Position numbers and translations under genes: made by a program. A DNA stretch of 64,000 nt from an uncultured Holophagaceae bacterium (GTDB lineage Bacteria; Acidobacteriota; Holophagae; Holophagales; Holophagaceae): positions 62,001 through 126,000 of the forward strand of contig CAIWKE010000010.1 in assembly GCA_903913215.1 (NCBI GenBank), given 5' to 3'. Of this stretch, positions 24,631-32,754 are shown piece after piece. Numbering within the stretch: the first letter of the stretch is position 1; every line of letters begins with the position of its first letter. The notes beneath the pieces are model-generated. The model was not told the origin of the DNA, made no database searches, and worked only from the letters and a program-made list of their open reading frames with translations.

Positions 24631-27600
24631 TTAGCGGACCAGCGCCATGGTGTAGGGCGCGCTGCTGCCCACGCCGGTCAGGCTGTAGACCTGGATGTAG
24701 AGCGTGACCATGGCCAGCGAAGCAGGCTGGGGCGGGATGGTGAGCACCTGGGTGCTGGAGGTGGCGCGCCGGGCCCACTTGCCATCCGCGGGGTTGTCGC
24801 GCTCCACGGAGGACCCGCACACCAGCGTCGCGCCACGCAGGCCTGCGGTCGCGCTCTGACCCACGAGGGCCAGGCCATACATGGTGCCCGGAGGGCAGGT
24901 GAGGGTGATCTGCAGGGACTTGCCGGCCACCAGGCGGATGGCGAAGGTATCCAGGTCGCTGCCAGTGCTGATGGCCCCCTTGATGGTGGTGGCCGTGTCG
25001 GGAACGGCGTTGGCGGTGGCCACGCTGTTGTTGTTTTCGACCTCGTTGTAGGTCGTGGAGGGTGTGTTGCTGACCGTGAAGGAAACCGAAGCGGAGGTGC
25101 CCAGGTTGCCCGCCGCATCCACGGCCTTGGCCACCAGGGTGTGGGTGCCGTCGGCCACGGTGGTGGAGCTGAAGGCGTAGGTGTAAGGGCTGGCCGTGGC
25201 GCTGCCCTTGAGGACGCCGTCCACGTAGTAGTCCACCCGGGTCACACCCACCTTGTCCGTGGCCGTGGCCGTGAAGGTGATCGATCCAGCCGTGCCCGAG
25301 GCCTGGGCCGAGACAACGGGAGCAGTGGTGTCCTTGTTGGTCACGGTGAAGGCGACCGAGGCGGAGGTACCCAGGTTGCCCGCGGCATCAGCGGCCTTGG
25401 CCACCAGGGCGTGGGTGCCGTTAGCGACGGTGGTGGAGTCCCAGGCGTAGGTGTAGGGGCTGGCCGTGGCGCTGCCCTTGAGGACACCGTCCACGTAGTA
25501 GTCCACGCGGGTCACACCCACGTTGTCCGTGGCCGTGGCCGTGAAGGCAATGCTGCCTGCGGTGCCCGTGGCCTTGGCGCTGATGACGGGAGCCGTGGTG
25601 TCCTTCGGGGGATTGGCCACACTGAAGGAAACGGATGCGGAGGTGCCCAGGTTGCCCGCGGCATCGGCGGCCTTGGCCACCAGGGCGTGGCTGCCGTTGG
25701 CGACAGTGGTGGAGTCCCAGGCGTAGGTGTAGGGGCTGGCCGTGGCGCTGCCTTTGAGGACACCGTCCACGTAATAGTCCACGCGGGTCACGCCCACGTT
25801 ATCCGTGGCTGTGGCAGTGAAGCTGATGGCGGCCAGGGTGCCCGTGGCCTTGGCGCTCACCACGGGGACCGTGGTGTCCTTGGGCGGATTGGCCACACTG
25901 AAAGAGACCGAGGCAGAGGTTCCGAGGTTGCCCGCGGCATCGGCGGCCTTGGCCACCAGGGCGTGGCTGCCGTTGGCGACGGTGGTGGAGTCCCAGGCGT
26001 AGGTGTAGGGGGTGGCCGTGGCGCTGCCCTTGAGGACACCATCCACGTAGTAGTCCACGCGGGTCACGCCCACGTTGTCCGTGGCGGTGGCCGTGAAGCT
26101 GATGGCGGCCAGGGTGCCCGTGGCCTTGGCGCTCACGACGGGGGCGGTGGTATCCGGGGCAGTCCAGGCGCTGCCCACGTTGATGGCGGCGAAAGCGTTC
26201 CAGACCGCGGCCTCCTCGGCGCCGTTGGCGCCGTACAACTCTCGGGCGGAGGTGATGGAACCATTGCGGGCGGCCAGATAGTCGGACGTGGACGTGAGCT
26301 TGGTGGACACGGCCCGCCACCAGATGCGGAAGGCCTTGTCATTGCCCAGGCCCGTCATGCCCTTGGGCAGGTAGCTGCTGTACGAGGTGCTGGTGGTGGT
26401 GGCCGAGGCGCCCTGGCTCAGGAAGTAGAAGGCCCGGTTCATGGGGCCCGAGCTGTAGTGCACATCCAGGCCGCCCAGGCTGGCGCTCCAGGCATCGGGG
26501 CTGCGCCCATCGAGGCTGGGCTTGTACATGTAGCGCAGGGGCACGGGGAAGCTGGCGGTCTCCAGCTGCTCGCCAATGGTGAAGTTACCCCCGGTGTTGG
26601 GGATCACCGCACCGGCGCCGCCGGCGCCCTTGGCGTAGAAATCCACCATGGTGCCGAAGATGTCTGAGTTGGCTTCATTGAGGCCGCCGCTCTCGCCGTA
26701 GTAGTTGAGCTTGGCTGTGCTCGCCATGACGCCGTGGCCCATCTCGTGAGCCGCCACATCCAGGGCCGTGAGGGTCTTGAACAGGCTGCCGTCGCCATAG
26801 GTCATGCAGAAGCAGGCGTCGGACCAGAACGCGTTGTCATAGGCAGAGCTGTAGTGGACGCGGCTGAAGATCGCCCGCCCCGCGCCATCCAGGCCGTTGC
26901 GTCCCAGGACCTGCTTCAGGAAGTCCCAGGTGACCTGCATGCCGTAGTGGGCGTCCACGGCGGCGGTCTGGCCGTTCTTGGAGCTGCCGGGCTGGGCGGG
27001 GTTGTAGTTCAGGTTGTCGCCCCAGTCGTCCAGGCTGTTCGTGAAGACGGTGCCGTTGCCAGTGGTGCCGCTGCCCATGTTGGTGGTGTAGTTCCCGGCC
27101 CGGGTGAGGTCGCGCAGCTCGAAGCCGGAGCTGAGGCTGTTGGCGTTGATGGACACGTTGCCGCTGTATTCGGTACGGCCCACACCCACCTGGGCGCTGG
27201 TGTGGAGACTGGACCACTGCTGGAGGATCTCGCCCGTGTGGGCCTGGATGAGGAGGTCCTCGTGACGGGTGTCGGCCGCATCTTCCAGTTCCACGTGGAC
27301 CCAGTAGGCCAACTCGTTGCGCTGGGCCTGGTCCACGAAATGGTCGGCGTTGTCAGGGCTGCGCAGGCCCTCCTTGGCGACCTTGCGGCTCAAGGGGAGG
27401 ACCACCAGCTCAACCTCCGGGACCACCCGGTAGGCGGCCTTGGGGCCCACGGCCTGGTGGGCCACGGCCAGCACCTCGGCCACGCCGAGGCTGGGCTCCG
27501 GGCGCAGGGCCAGGTCGCGCACGAGGGCATCGGTGGTGATCTCGGAGTCACCCTGGGGCGACTGCCGGAGGATCAGCTCTCCGCCCCAGACCCGCAGGCC

Positions 27601-27840
27601 CTGGTAGTACTGCTGGGCGCGGATGTGGGTCGTGCCATAGGCATCGCTGATGTCCCGGACCCTGCGGAAGCTGTGGAGGCTGTCCAGGCCCTGGGCGGCG
27701 CGCCCATCTTCCAGCACCCGGAGGGTGAGGCCCGCGTCCCCCGCCGGGCTCTGGCGCATGGCCTCAGGGGACTGGGCGGAGAGGGCAAGGCCCAGGAGCG
27801 TAAGACTGCCCTGCAGCATCCGGGTGGAGCGTTGGCTCAT
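24631..27840 (-). CDS. Secreted M4 (thermolysin-like) metallopeptidase with Ig-like repeats and PPC domain
   Basis: 1069 residues. Signal peptide at 1-22, propeptide (FTP/PepSY type) to about 225, then an M4 catalytic domain. Zinc site: HEMGH with His365, Glu366, His369; third ligand Glu389 in NEANSD. The spacing equals thermolysin. Four tandem Ig-like modules of 90-92 residues follow (about 562-925), then a pre-peptidase C-terminal (PPC) domain (YNEVENNNSVATANAV). ATG at 27840 has GGAG upstream. It is an exported protein-degrading enzyme; the Ig and PPC parts probably bind substrate or surface and the PPC part may be removed. Confidence 0.93.
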   Translation of the reverse strand: MSQRSTRMLQGSLTLLGLALSAQSPEAMRQSPAGDAGLTLRVLEDGRAAQGLDSLHSFRRVRDISDAYGTTHIRAQQYYQGLRVWGGELILRQSPQGDSEITTDALVRDLALRPEPSLGVAEVLAVAHQAVGPKAAYRVVPEVELVVLPLSRKVAKEGLRSPDNADHFVDQAQRNELAYWVHVELEDAADTRHEDLLIQAHTGEILQQWSSLHTSAQVGVGRTEYSGNVSINANSLSSGFELRDLTRAGNYTTNMGSGTTGNGTVFTNSLDDWGDNLNYNPAQPGSSKNGQTAAVDAHYGMQVTWDFLKQVLGRNGLDGAGRAIFSRVHYSSAYDNAFWSDACFCMTYGDGSLFKTLTALDVAAHEMGHGVMASTAKLNYYGESGGLNEANSDIFGTMVDFYAKGAGGAGAVIPNTGGNFTIGEQLETASFPVPLRYMYKPSLDGRSPDAWSASLGGLDVHYSSGPMNRAFYFLSQGASATTTSTSYSSYLPKGMTGLGNDKAFRIWWRAVSTKLTSTSDYLAARNGSITSARELYGANGAEEAAVWNAFAAINVGSAWTAPDTTAPVVSAKATGTLAAISFTATATDNVGVTRVDYYVDGVLKGSATATPYTYAWDSTTVANGSHALVAKAADAAGNLGTSASVSFSVANPPKDTTVPVVSAKATGTLAAISFTATATDNVGVTRVDYYVDGVLKGSATASPYTYAWDSTTVANGSHALVAKAADAAGNLGTSASVSFSVANPPKDTTAPVISAKATGTAGSIAFTATATDNVGVTRVDYYVDGVLKGSATASPYTYAWDSTTVANGTHALVAKAADAAGNLGTSASVAFTVTNKDTTAPVVSAQASGTAGSITFTATATDKVGVTRVDYYVDGVLKGSATASPYTYAFSSTTVADGTHTLVAKAVDAAGNLGTSASVSFTVSNTPSTTYNEVENNNSVATANAVPDTATTIKGAISTGSDLDTFAIRLVAGKSLQITLTCPPGTMYGLALVGQSATAGLRGATLVCGSSVERDNPADGKWARRATSSTQVLTIPPQPASLAMVTLYIQVYSLTGVGSSAPYTMALVR
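25070..26155 (-). repeat. Four near-identical tandem 270-276-bp coding repeats
   Basis: The codons for VDYYVDGVLKGSATA recur with periods of 276, 276 and 270 bp. The copies differ by only a few bases, indicating recent duplication or ongoing homogenisation. Confidence 0.92.
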
Positions 27841-28108
27841 GGAAATCTCCTGTGGGTGGGTCTCGAAAAGCCGAATAGACCACCGCCCGGGTCGGCCAGG
27901 GCGAAGCGCCCAAGGCAACCCGGTGCAAGGTGCTCCCAGGAGGACCCCCCGGTTGGGAGTGCCTCGCAGAAGTGATCGTTCTGCAGCCACACGAGCTCTG
28001 CGCACAGATCTGATGATGTATCGTCAGTCCGGGCACATTCCTAAAGCGGCTTTCTAAGATTTCTTGCTTATTCGCTGTTTCTTCTAGGTCAAGAAACGCC
28101 TGAAATAC
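27841..28108 (-). promoter_or_regulatory. Structured 5' leader of the M4 peptidase gene
   Basis: 268 nt without a gene. Read on the minus strand it has a possible promoter (TTGACC, 16-17 nt, TAAGCA; about 28065-28092), then three hairpins: 27966-27984 (GCAGAA/TTCTGC), 27933-27959 (CTCCCA/TGGGAG), and a two-tier stem 27887-27923 (CCGGGT/ACCCGG enclosing GGGCG/CGCCC). I could not match it to a known riboswitch. Confidence 0.45.
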
Positions 28109-30187
28109 CTATTTCGCGGCCTTCTCGAAGGCCAGGTTCCGAACCAGGTCCTCGGTGCTCCAGGGGGCGGCACCGCCGCCCAGGTACTTCTGGAACCACT
28201 CCAGGTGGGCGTTGTAGTAGACGGGCATGGACTTCAGGTTGTCCGGCCAGTGGCCATCGTTCTTGAATACGATGAGGCGGCTGGGAACGCCCATCTCCTG
28301 GAGCCCCGTGAAGAACTGCAGGCTTTGGGTGTAGGGCACGCGGTAGTCGCGCTCGCCGGTGATGACGAGGCAGGGGGTCTGGAAGGCCTTCACGGCGCTG
28401 CTGGGGTTCATGCGCTCGTAGGTGGCGGCCTGATCCCAGGGCGTGCCCGTGAGGTCGTGCTCCGGGAACCACAGTTCCTCGGTGGCGCCGTGCATGGAGC
28501 GCAGGTCGTAGACCCCCATCATGGCCGCCAGGGCCTTGAAGCGGGTGGTGTGCCCCTCCAGCCACATCATGGCGTAGCCGCCCCAGCTCCAGCCCATGGC
28601 ACCCATGCGGTCCTTGTCCACGTAGGGCAGGCCCGCCAGATGCTCGGCCACGTTGGCGATGTCCACCTGCACCTTGCCGTCCCAGTCGCCGCTGATGGCG
28701 TCTGTGAAAGCCTGGCCGAAGCCCGTGGACCCGTGGGGATTGGGGAAGGCCACGATGTAGCCCGCACCGGGATAGACCTGCCAGTCGCCGCGCAGGGTGT
28801 CGGACCACATCATCTGGGGCCCACCGTGGACGTTGAGGATGAGGGGATATTTCTTCGCGGGATCAAAGCCGTGGGGCTTCACCACGTAGACCTGGATGTC
28901 CCGGCCATCGGCCCCCTTGACCCACTGCTCCTCGGCGGGACGGAAGTCCACGGTCTCGGTGAGGGCCTGGTTGAAGGCGCTGAGGCGGGTCAGGGTCTTG
29001 GTGCCGAGGGCGTAGCGCCAGATCTCCACGGGCTCACCTACCCGGGTTTTGGTGAGGTAGACCGAGGTCTGGTTCGGGCTGACCACGAACTCCTTGATGC
29101 TCTGGCCTTCCAGCATGCGGGCGGCCTTGCCCGTGGCCACGTCCAGCCGGTAGAGGGACCAGTGGCCCTTTTCCTCAACTGTGAACCAGAGGGCCTTGGC
29201 ATCCGCGGACCACTGGAACCCATCCACCCAGTTGTCGATCTCCTCGGTCAGGATTGTGCGGGTTCCGGCCTTGCGGTCGTAGAGAGCCAGGCGGAAACGA
29301 TCGGACTCGTGGCCCGACTTGCGTTGGATGCGATAGGCGATGTAGCGGCCATCCGGCGAATACTTGGGATCCTGGTCCGCGGCCGGATTGTTGCTGGTGA
29401 TGCGCCGGGGCGTGCGGTCCCCCTCCAGGGAGATGAGGAAGAGATCCTGGTTGGTGCTGCGGGCCGTGACCGGATCGGTGTTGGTGGTGACACAGAGTTC
29501 CTTGCCATCAGGGCTCAGATCCCAAGTCTGCCAGAAGCCTGGATAGTCCTGCTTGCCGCCGGTGAGCGCCTCCACCTTGCCCTCGGCACCGCTCTTGAAC
29601 AGATGGGTGTATTGGAAGTCCCGCCACTCGGTCCAGTGCCGGTACAGCAGGGAATCGGCGAGATGAGCCTGCACGGGGCCGTTCTCCAGCCGCTCGGCCA
29701 GGTGCTTCTGCTTGGCCCCATCGGTCATGGCCTCGGGGAATACCGAAGCCGTGAACACCACCTGGGCCGTGCCGGGCACCACCTTGGCATCGCCCACGCC
29801 ACCCTCGAAGGTCGTGACCTTGCGGGCTTCCCCGCCCTGCAGGTCCAGAGCCCAAAGCTGATTCGCCCCTTCGCGGTTGGAAAGGAAATAGAGGCTCCGG
29901 CCATCCTTGGACCACTGGGGCGCGGTGTCGGCCTTGCTCGAGAAGCTGAGCTGCCGGGATGCCCCAGTGGCGGTGTCCAGTAACCAAAGCTGGGTGTTGC
30001 GGGTGGAGGCCTTCAGGTCCGTGGTGGACACTTCGAAGGCCAGCTGCGAGCCATCGGGGCTCAGGGCCAGGTGCTGCACCCCCTTGAGCCGGTAGAGGTC
30101 CTCGATCTGAAAGGCCCGCTTTTCCGCCGCGCAGAGCGGGGCCAGCAGCATCACGGCGGGTATCAGGAACCGCTGGAACAGGGACAT
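28109..30187 (-). CDS. S9 family peptidase (dipeptidyl/acylaminoacyl type), exported
   Basis: 692 residues. Signal peptide (FLIPAVMLLAPLCAAEK), a beta-propeller of TolB/WD40-like repeats (SPDGSQLAF, SPDGRYIAY), then an alpha/beta hydrolase domain. Catalytic triad: Ser534 (GWSWGGYA), Asp614 (GERDYRVP), His646 (NDGHWP). Such enzymes degrade short peptides, often in the periplasm. GGAGG lies upstream of ATG 30187. It precedes the M4 peptidase in the same direction, but with a 268-nt gap. Confidence 0.93.
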   Translation of the reverse strand: MSLFQRFLIPAVMLLAPLCAAEKRAFQIEDLYRLKGVQHLALSPDGSQLAFEVSTTDLKASTRNTQLWLLDTATGASRQLSFSSKADTAPQWSKDGRSLYFLSNREGANQLWALDLQGGEARKVTTFEGGVGDAKVVPGTAQVVFTASVFPEAMTDGAKQKHLAERLENGPVQAHLADSLLYRHWTEWRDFQYTHLFKSGAEGKVEALTGGKQDYPGFWQTWDLSPDGKELCVTTNTDPVTARSTNQDLFLISLEGDRTPRRITSNNPAADQDPKYSPDGRYIAYRIQRKSGHESDRFRLALYDRKAGTRTILTEEIDNWVDGFQWSADAKALWFTVEEKGHWSLYRLDVATGKAARMLEGQSIKEFVVSPNQTSVYLTKTRVGEPVEIWRYALGTKTLTRLSAFNQALTETVDFRPAEEQWVKGADGRDIQVYVVKPHGFDPAKKYPLILNVHGGPQMMWSDTLRGDWQVYPGAGYIVAFPNPHGSTGFGQAFTDAISGDWDGKVQVDIANVAEHLAGLPYVDKDRMGAMGWSWGGYAMMWLEGHTTRFKALAAMMGVYDLRSMHGATEELWFPEHDLTGTPWDQAATYERMNPSSAVKAFQTPCLVITGERDYRVPYTQSLQFFTGLQEMGVPSRLIVFKNDGHWPDNLKSMPVYYNAHLEWFQKYLGGGAAPWSTEDLVRNLAFEKAAK

Positions 30188-30296
30188 GGAACCTCCAACA
30201 CAAGCCTCCAGGATCGCATGACCCCCTCAAGAGATCACGCTCGTGGGCACAGACCGCCAACCGCCGACCCACCGCCGGGCCTTGGTATCCTGGCCC

Positions 30297-31748
30297 ATGT
30301 CGATACCGCCCCCTCCGGCCCCAACCGAACTGCATCCCCAGGGTCGCGGGGTCTTCTGCAACCGGACGTTGAACCTGCGCTCCGTGCGGGCCATCGGCTA
30401 CGACATGGACTACACCCTGGTGGACTACCGGGTGGATGCCTTCGAGCAGATGGTCTACGCCCAGGCCCGTGAGCGCCTGGGCACCGAGGGCTGGCCCGTG
30501 GGCGACCTGGCCTTCGACCCCGAGATGGTGACCCGGGGCCTGGTCATCGATACGGAGCTGGGCAACCTTGTGAAGGCCAACCGCTTCGGCTTTGTGAAGC
30601 GGGCCATGCATGGCACGCGGATGCTGGACTTCCCGCAGCAGCAGCAGGCTTATGGCCAAGTCCTGGTGGACCTGAGCGACAGCCGTTGGGTCTTCCTCAA
30701 CACCCTCTTCTCGCTGAGCGAGGGCTGCCTCTACGCCCAGGCCGTGGACCTCCTGGATGCAGGCGCCCTGCCCCGCCCTTTCGAATACGCCAGCCTCTAC
30801 CGCCACGTGCGGGCCCGGGTGGACGCCCAGCACATCGAGGGCACCCTCAAGGCCGCCATCGCCGCCGCGCCGGAACGCTACGTGGTGCAGGACCCGGAGT
30901 CGGCCCTGGCCCTCCTGGACCAGAAGATCGCCGGCAAGAAGCTGCTGCTCATCACCAACTCCGAGTGGCCCTTCACCGCGAAGATGATGGCCCACGCCTT
31001 CGACCGCCACCTGCCCGGGGACATGACCTGGCGGGAGCTCTTCGAGGTGGTCATCGTCAGCGCCCGCAAGCCCGCCTTCTTCACGGAGCACGGCCCTTTC
31101 TTCGAGGTGGTGGACGAGGAGGGCCTGCTGCGTCCCCTGCTGGGGCCCCTGCGCAGCGGCGGCATCTACCTGGGAGGCAGCGCCGCCCAGGTGGAGCGGG
31201 ATCTGGGCATCTCCGGCGACGAGATCCTCTACGTGGGCGACCACATGTTCGGTGACGTCCACGTGAGCAAGCGCACCCTCAGCTGGCGCACGGCCCTGGT
31301 CCTCCGGGAACTGGAGGGCGAGGTGGCGGCCCTGGCTGGCTTCCAGGCCATTGAAGCGCGCTTGCTCATCCTCATGCGTGCCAAGGGGGACCTGGAGGCT
31401 CGGCTCTCCCAGGCCCGCCTGGACCTGCAGCGCCTGCACGCGGGCTACGGCCCCCAGCCCGGCCCGGACCACGCCACCCTGGAGTCCCGGGTCCATGACC
31501 TGCGCGGCCAGTTGCTGGCCCTGGACGCCGAGATCGCCCCCCTGGCCCAGGCCGCCACGGAGCTGACCAACACCCGCTGGGGCCTCCTCACCCGCGCCGG
31601 CAATGACAAGAGTCACCTCACCCGCCAGATCGAGCGCTACGCCGACATCTACACCAGCCGCGTCTCGAACTTTCTGCTGGCCACCCCCTTCGCCTACTTC
31701 CGCTCCCCCAGGGGCAGCCTGCCGCATGATCCGACAGTCTCCTCGTAG
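30297..31748 (+). CDS. HAD-IG family 5'-nucleotidase (cytosolic IMP/GMP type)
   Basis: 483 residues of the large HAD-IG nucleotidase family. Motif I is GYDMDYTLVDY; downstream are LLITNSEWPF and EILYVGDHMFGDV for the later HAD motifs. A helical region near the C-terminus (ARLSQARLDLQRLHAGY) is typical. The family hydrolyses IMP and GMP to nucleosides. ATG at 30297 is chosen; an in-frame start at 30243 adds a low-complexity leader. Divergent from the S9 peptidase. Confidence 0.85.
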   Translation: MSIPPPPAPTELHPQGRGVFCNRTLNLRSVRAIGYDMDYTLVDYRVDAFEQMVYAQARERLGTEGWPVGDLAFDPEMVTRGLVIDTELGNLVKANRFGFVKRAMHGTRMLDFPQQQQAYGQVLVDLSDSRWVFLNTLFSLSEGCLYAQAVDLLDAGALPRPFEYASLYRHVRARVDAQHIEGTLKAAIAAAPERYVVQDPESALALLDQKIAGKKLLLITNSEWPFTAKMMAHAFDRHLPGDMTWRELFEVVIVSARKPAFFTEHGPFFEVVDEEGLLRPLLGPLRSGGIYLGGSAAQVERDLGISGDEILYVGDHMFGDVHVSKRTLSWRTALVLRELEGEVAALAGFQAIEARLLILMRAKGDLEARLSQARLDLQRLHAGYGPQPGPDHATLESRVHDLRGQLLALDAEIAPLAQAATELTNTRWGLLTRAGNDKSHLTRQIERYADIYTSRVSNFLLATPFAYFRSPRGSLPHDPTVSS

Positions 31749-31755
31749 GCCACAT

Positions 31756-31929
31756 GGCTGTTCTTTGTGCCCCTTGTGTTCTTTGTGGCTGAGCTCTTTC
31801 CACCCATGCAGCCGGAACAGAGTGTTCCTGATCAACCACAGAGTCCATGTGGCTGCCAACAAGGCCCTCTGAATGATTCTTGTTTTGAATTGGCCACAAA
31901 GAACACAAAGGGCACAAAGCAAAACAGCC
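31756..31929. repeat. Dispersed inverted repeat, CACAAAGAA family
   Basis: Arms at 31756-31789 and 31893-31929 are near-complementary (27-bp core with one mismatch, plus an outer GGCTGTT/AACAGCC separated by a 3-nt indel). They enclose ~100 nt that hold no gene but a second inverted pair (CCACATGG/CCATGTGG). The arms have the same 9-bp period as the copy at 16203-16238. It fills the 243-nt gap between the nucleotidase and thioesterase genes. Confidence 0.85.
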
Positions 31930-31991
31930 AAGGATCACCTGGCACCTTTTGAGGCGTTGTCGTCAACCAGAGCATCCATCGAGGCTATTCC

Positions 31992-32462
31992 ATGACGAAC
32001 CCAGGCATCTTCACACACCTCTTTGAGGTTCCCGAGGCCTCCATCGACGGGAACGGCCACGTGAACAACCTGGAGTACCTGCGCTGGATGCAGGATGTGG
32101 CCATCGCCCACTCGGACGCCTGTGGCTGGGACTTGGCGCGGTACCAGGAGGCACGGGGCACCTGGGTCATCCGCTCCCACCACATCGACTACCTTCGGCC
32201 CGCCTTTGTCGGAGAGGCACTGCGCCTGCTGACCTGGGTCGGTGGCTTCGAGGCGCAGACCTCACCCCGCCACTACCTGGTCTGGCGCGAGCGGGACCGC
32301 AAGGTCCTGGCCCGGGCCACCACCCAGTGGGTGTTCTTGAGCACCGAAACGGGCCGTCCCTGCCAGGTGCCTGACGAGTTCCGCTCGGCCTTCGTCGTGG
32401 TTCCCGACGAAAAGGAAGTGCTGCTGGCCCTCAGGGCATCGACCATTCCAAAAATCGATTAA
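31992..32462 (+). CDS. Acyl-CoA thioesterase, hotdog fold (4HBT family)
   Basis: 156 residues, single hotdog domain. The N-terminal signature IDGNGHVNNLEYLRWMQ, with the catalytic Asp region, and the following RSHHIDYLRPAFVGE are typical of the YbgC/4-hydroxybenzoyl-CoA/FatA thioesterase group. It hydrolyses acyl thioesters in the cytoplasm; chain specificity is unknown. GAGG lies seven nt before the ATG. Its last eight codons are part of a duplicated 162-bp unit. Confidence 0.9.
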   Translation: MTNPGIFTHLFEVPEASIDGNGHVNNLEYLRWMQDVAIAHSDACGWDLARYQEARGTWVIRSHHIDYLRPAFVGEALRLLTWVGGFEAQTSPRHYLVWRERDRKVLARATTQWVFLSTETGRPCQVPDEFRSAFVVVPDEKEVLLALRASTIPKID

Positions 32463-32754
32463 CCGCAGAGAACGCAGGGGGCGCAGAGGAAAGAGAGCTT
32501 CTCTCTGCGCCCTCTGCGTCCTCTGCGGTTAACTTCTTTCCCTCCGCGTTCTCAGCGGTTAGCGGTATTCATTCCGACAGTTCAACCTCACTTCAAGTCA
32601 TCGACCCTTCCAAAACTGATTAACCGCAGAGAACGCAAAGAGCGCAGATCTCACTACGCCCTCTGCGTCCTCTGCGGTTAACTTCTTTCCCTCCGCGTTC
32701 TCGGCGTTCTCAGCGGTTAGCGGTTTTCATTTCGACGATCCAAACATCACTTCA
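32437..32754. repeat. Tandem 162-bp repeat overlapping two gene ends
   Basis: Unit 1 begins at 32437 inside the thioesterase 3' end and unit 2 at 32599 (both begin CATCGACC(C/A)TTCCAAAA). Each unit holds a hairpin of ~28-bp imperfect arms (AACCGCAGAGAACGCAG and complement, 32461-32530 in unit 1) plus a partial third arm (CTCCGCGTTCTC). Unit 2 ends inside the last codons of the convergent gene at 32747. The 284-nt gap contains no gene. Confidence 0.9.

Noticed and set aside
24527-24820. N-terminal extension of purU
   Set aside because: It overlaps the M4 peptidase 3' end and has no ACT-domain similarity; ATG 24526 fits the family.
25070-26155. CRISPR-like repeat array
   Set aside because: The repeats are in-frame coding copies of an Ig-like module with no unique spacers.
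27841-28108. Cyclic-di-GMP (GEMM) riboswitch
   Set aside because: The conserved GEMM segments are not present, so I report only an unidentified structured leader.
32437-32754. Insertion sequence ends
   Set aside because: There is no transposase frame between or around the inverted arms; the structure is a tandem hairpin-bearing repeat.
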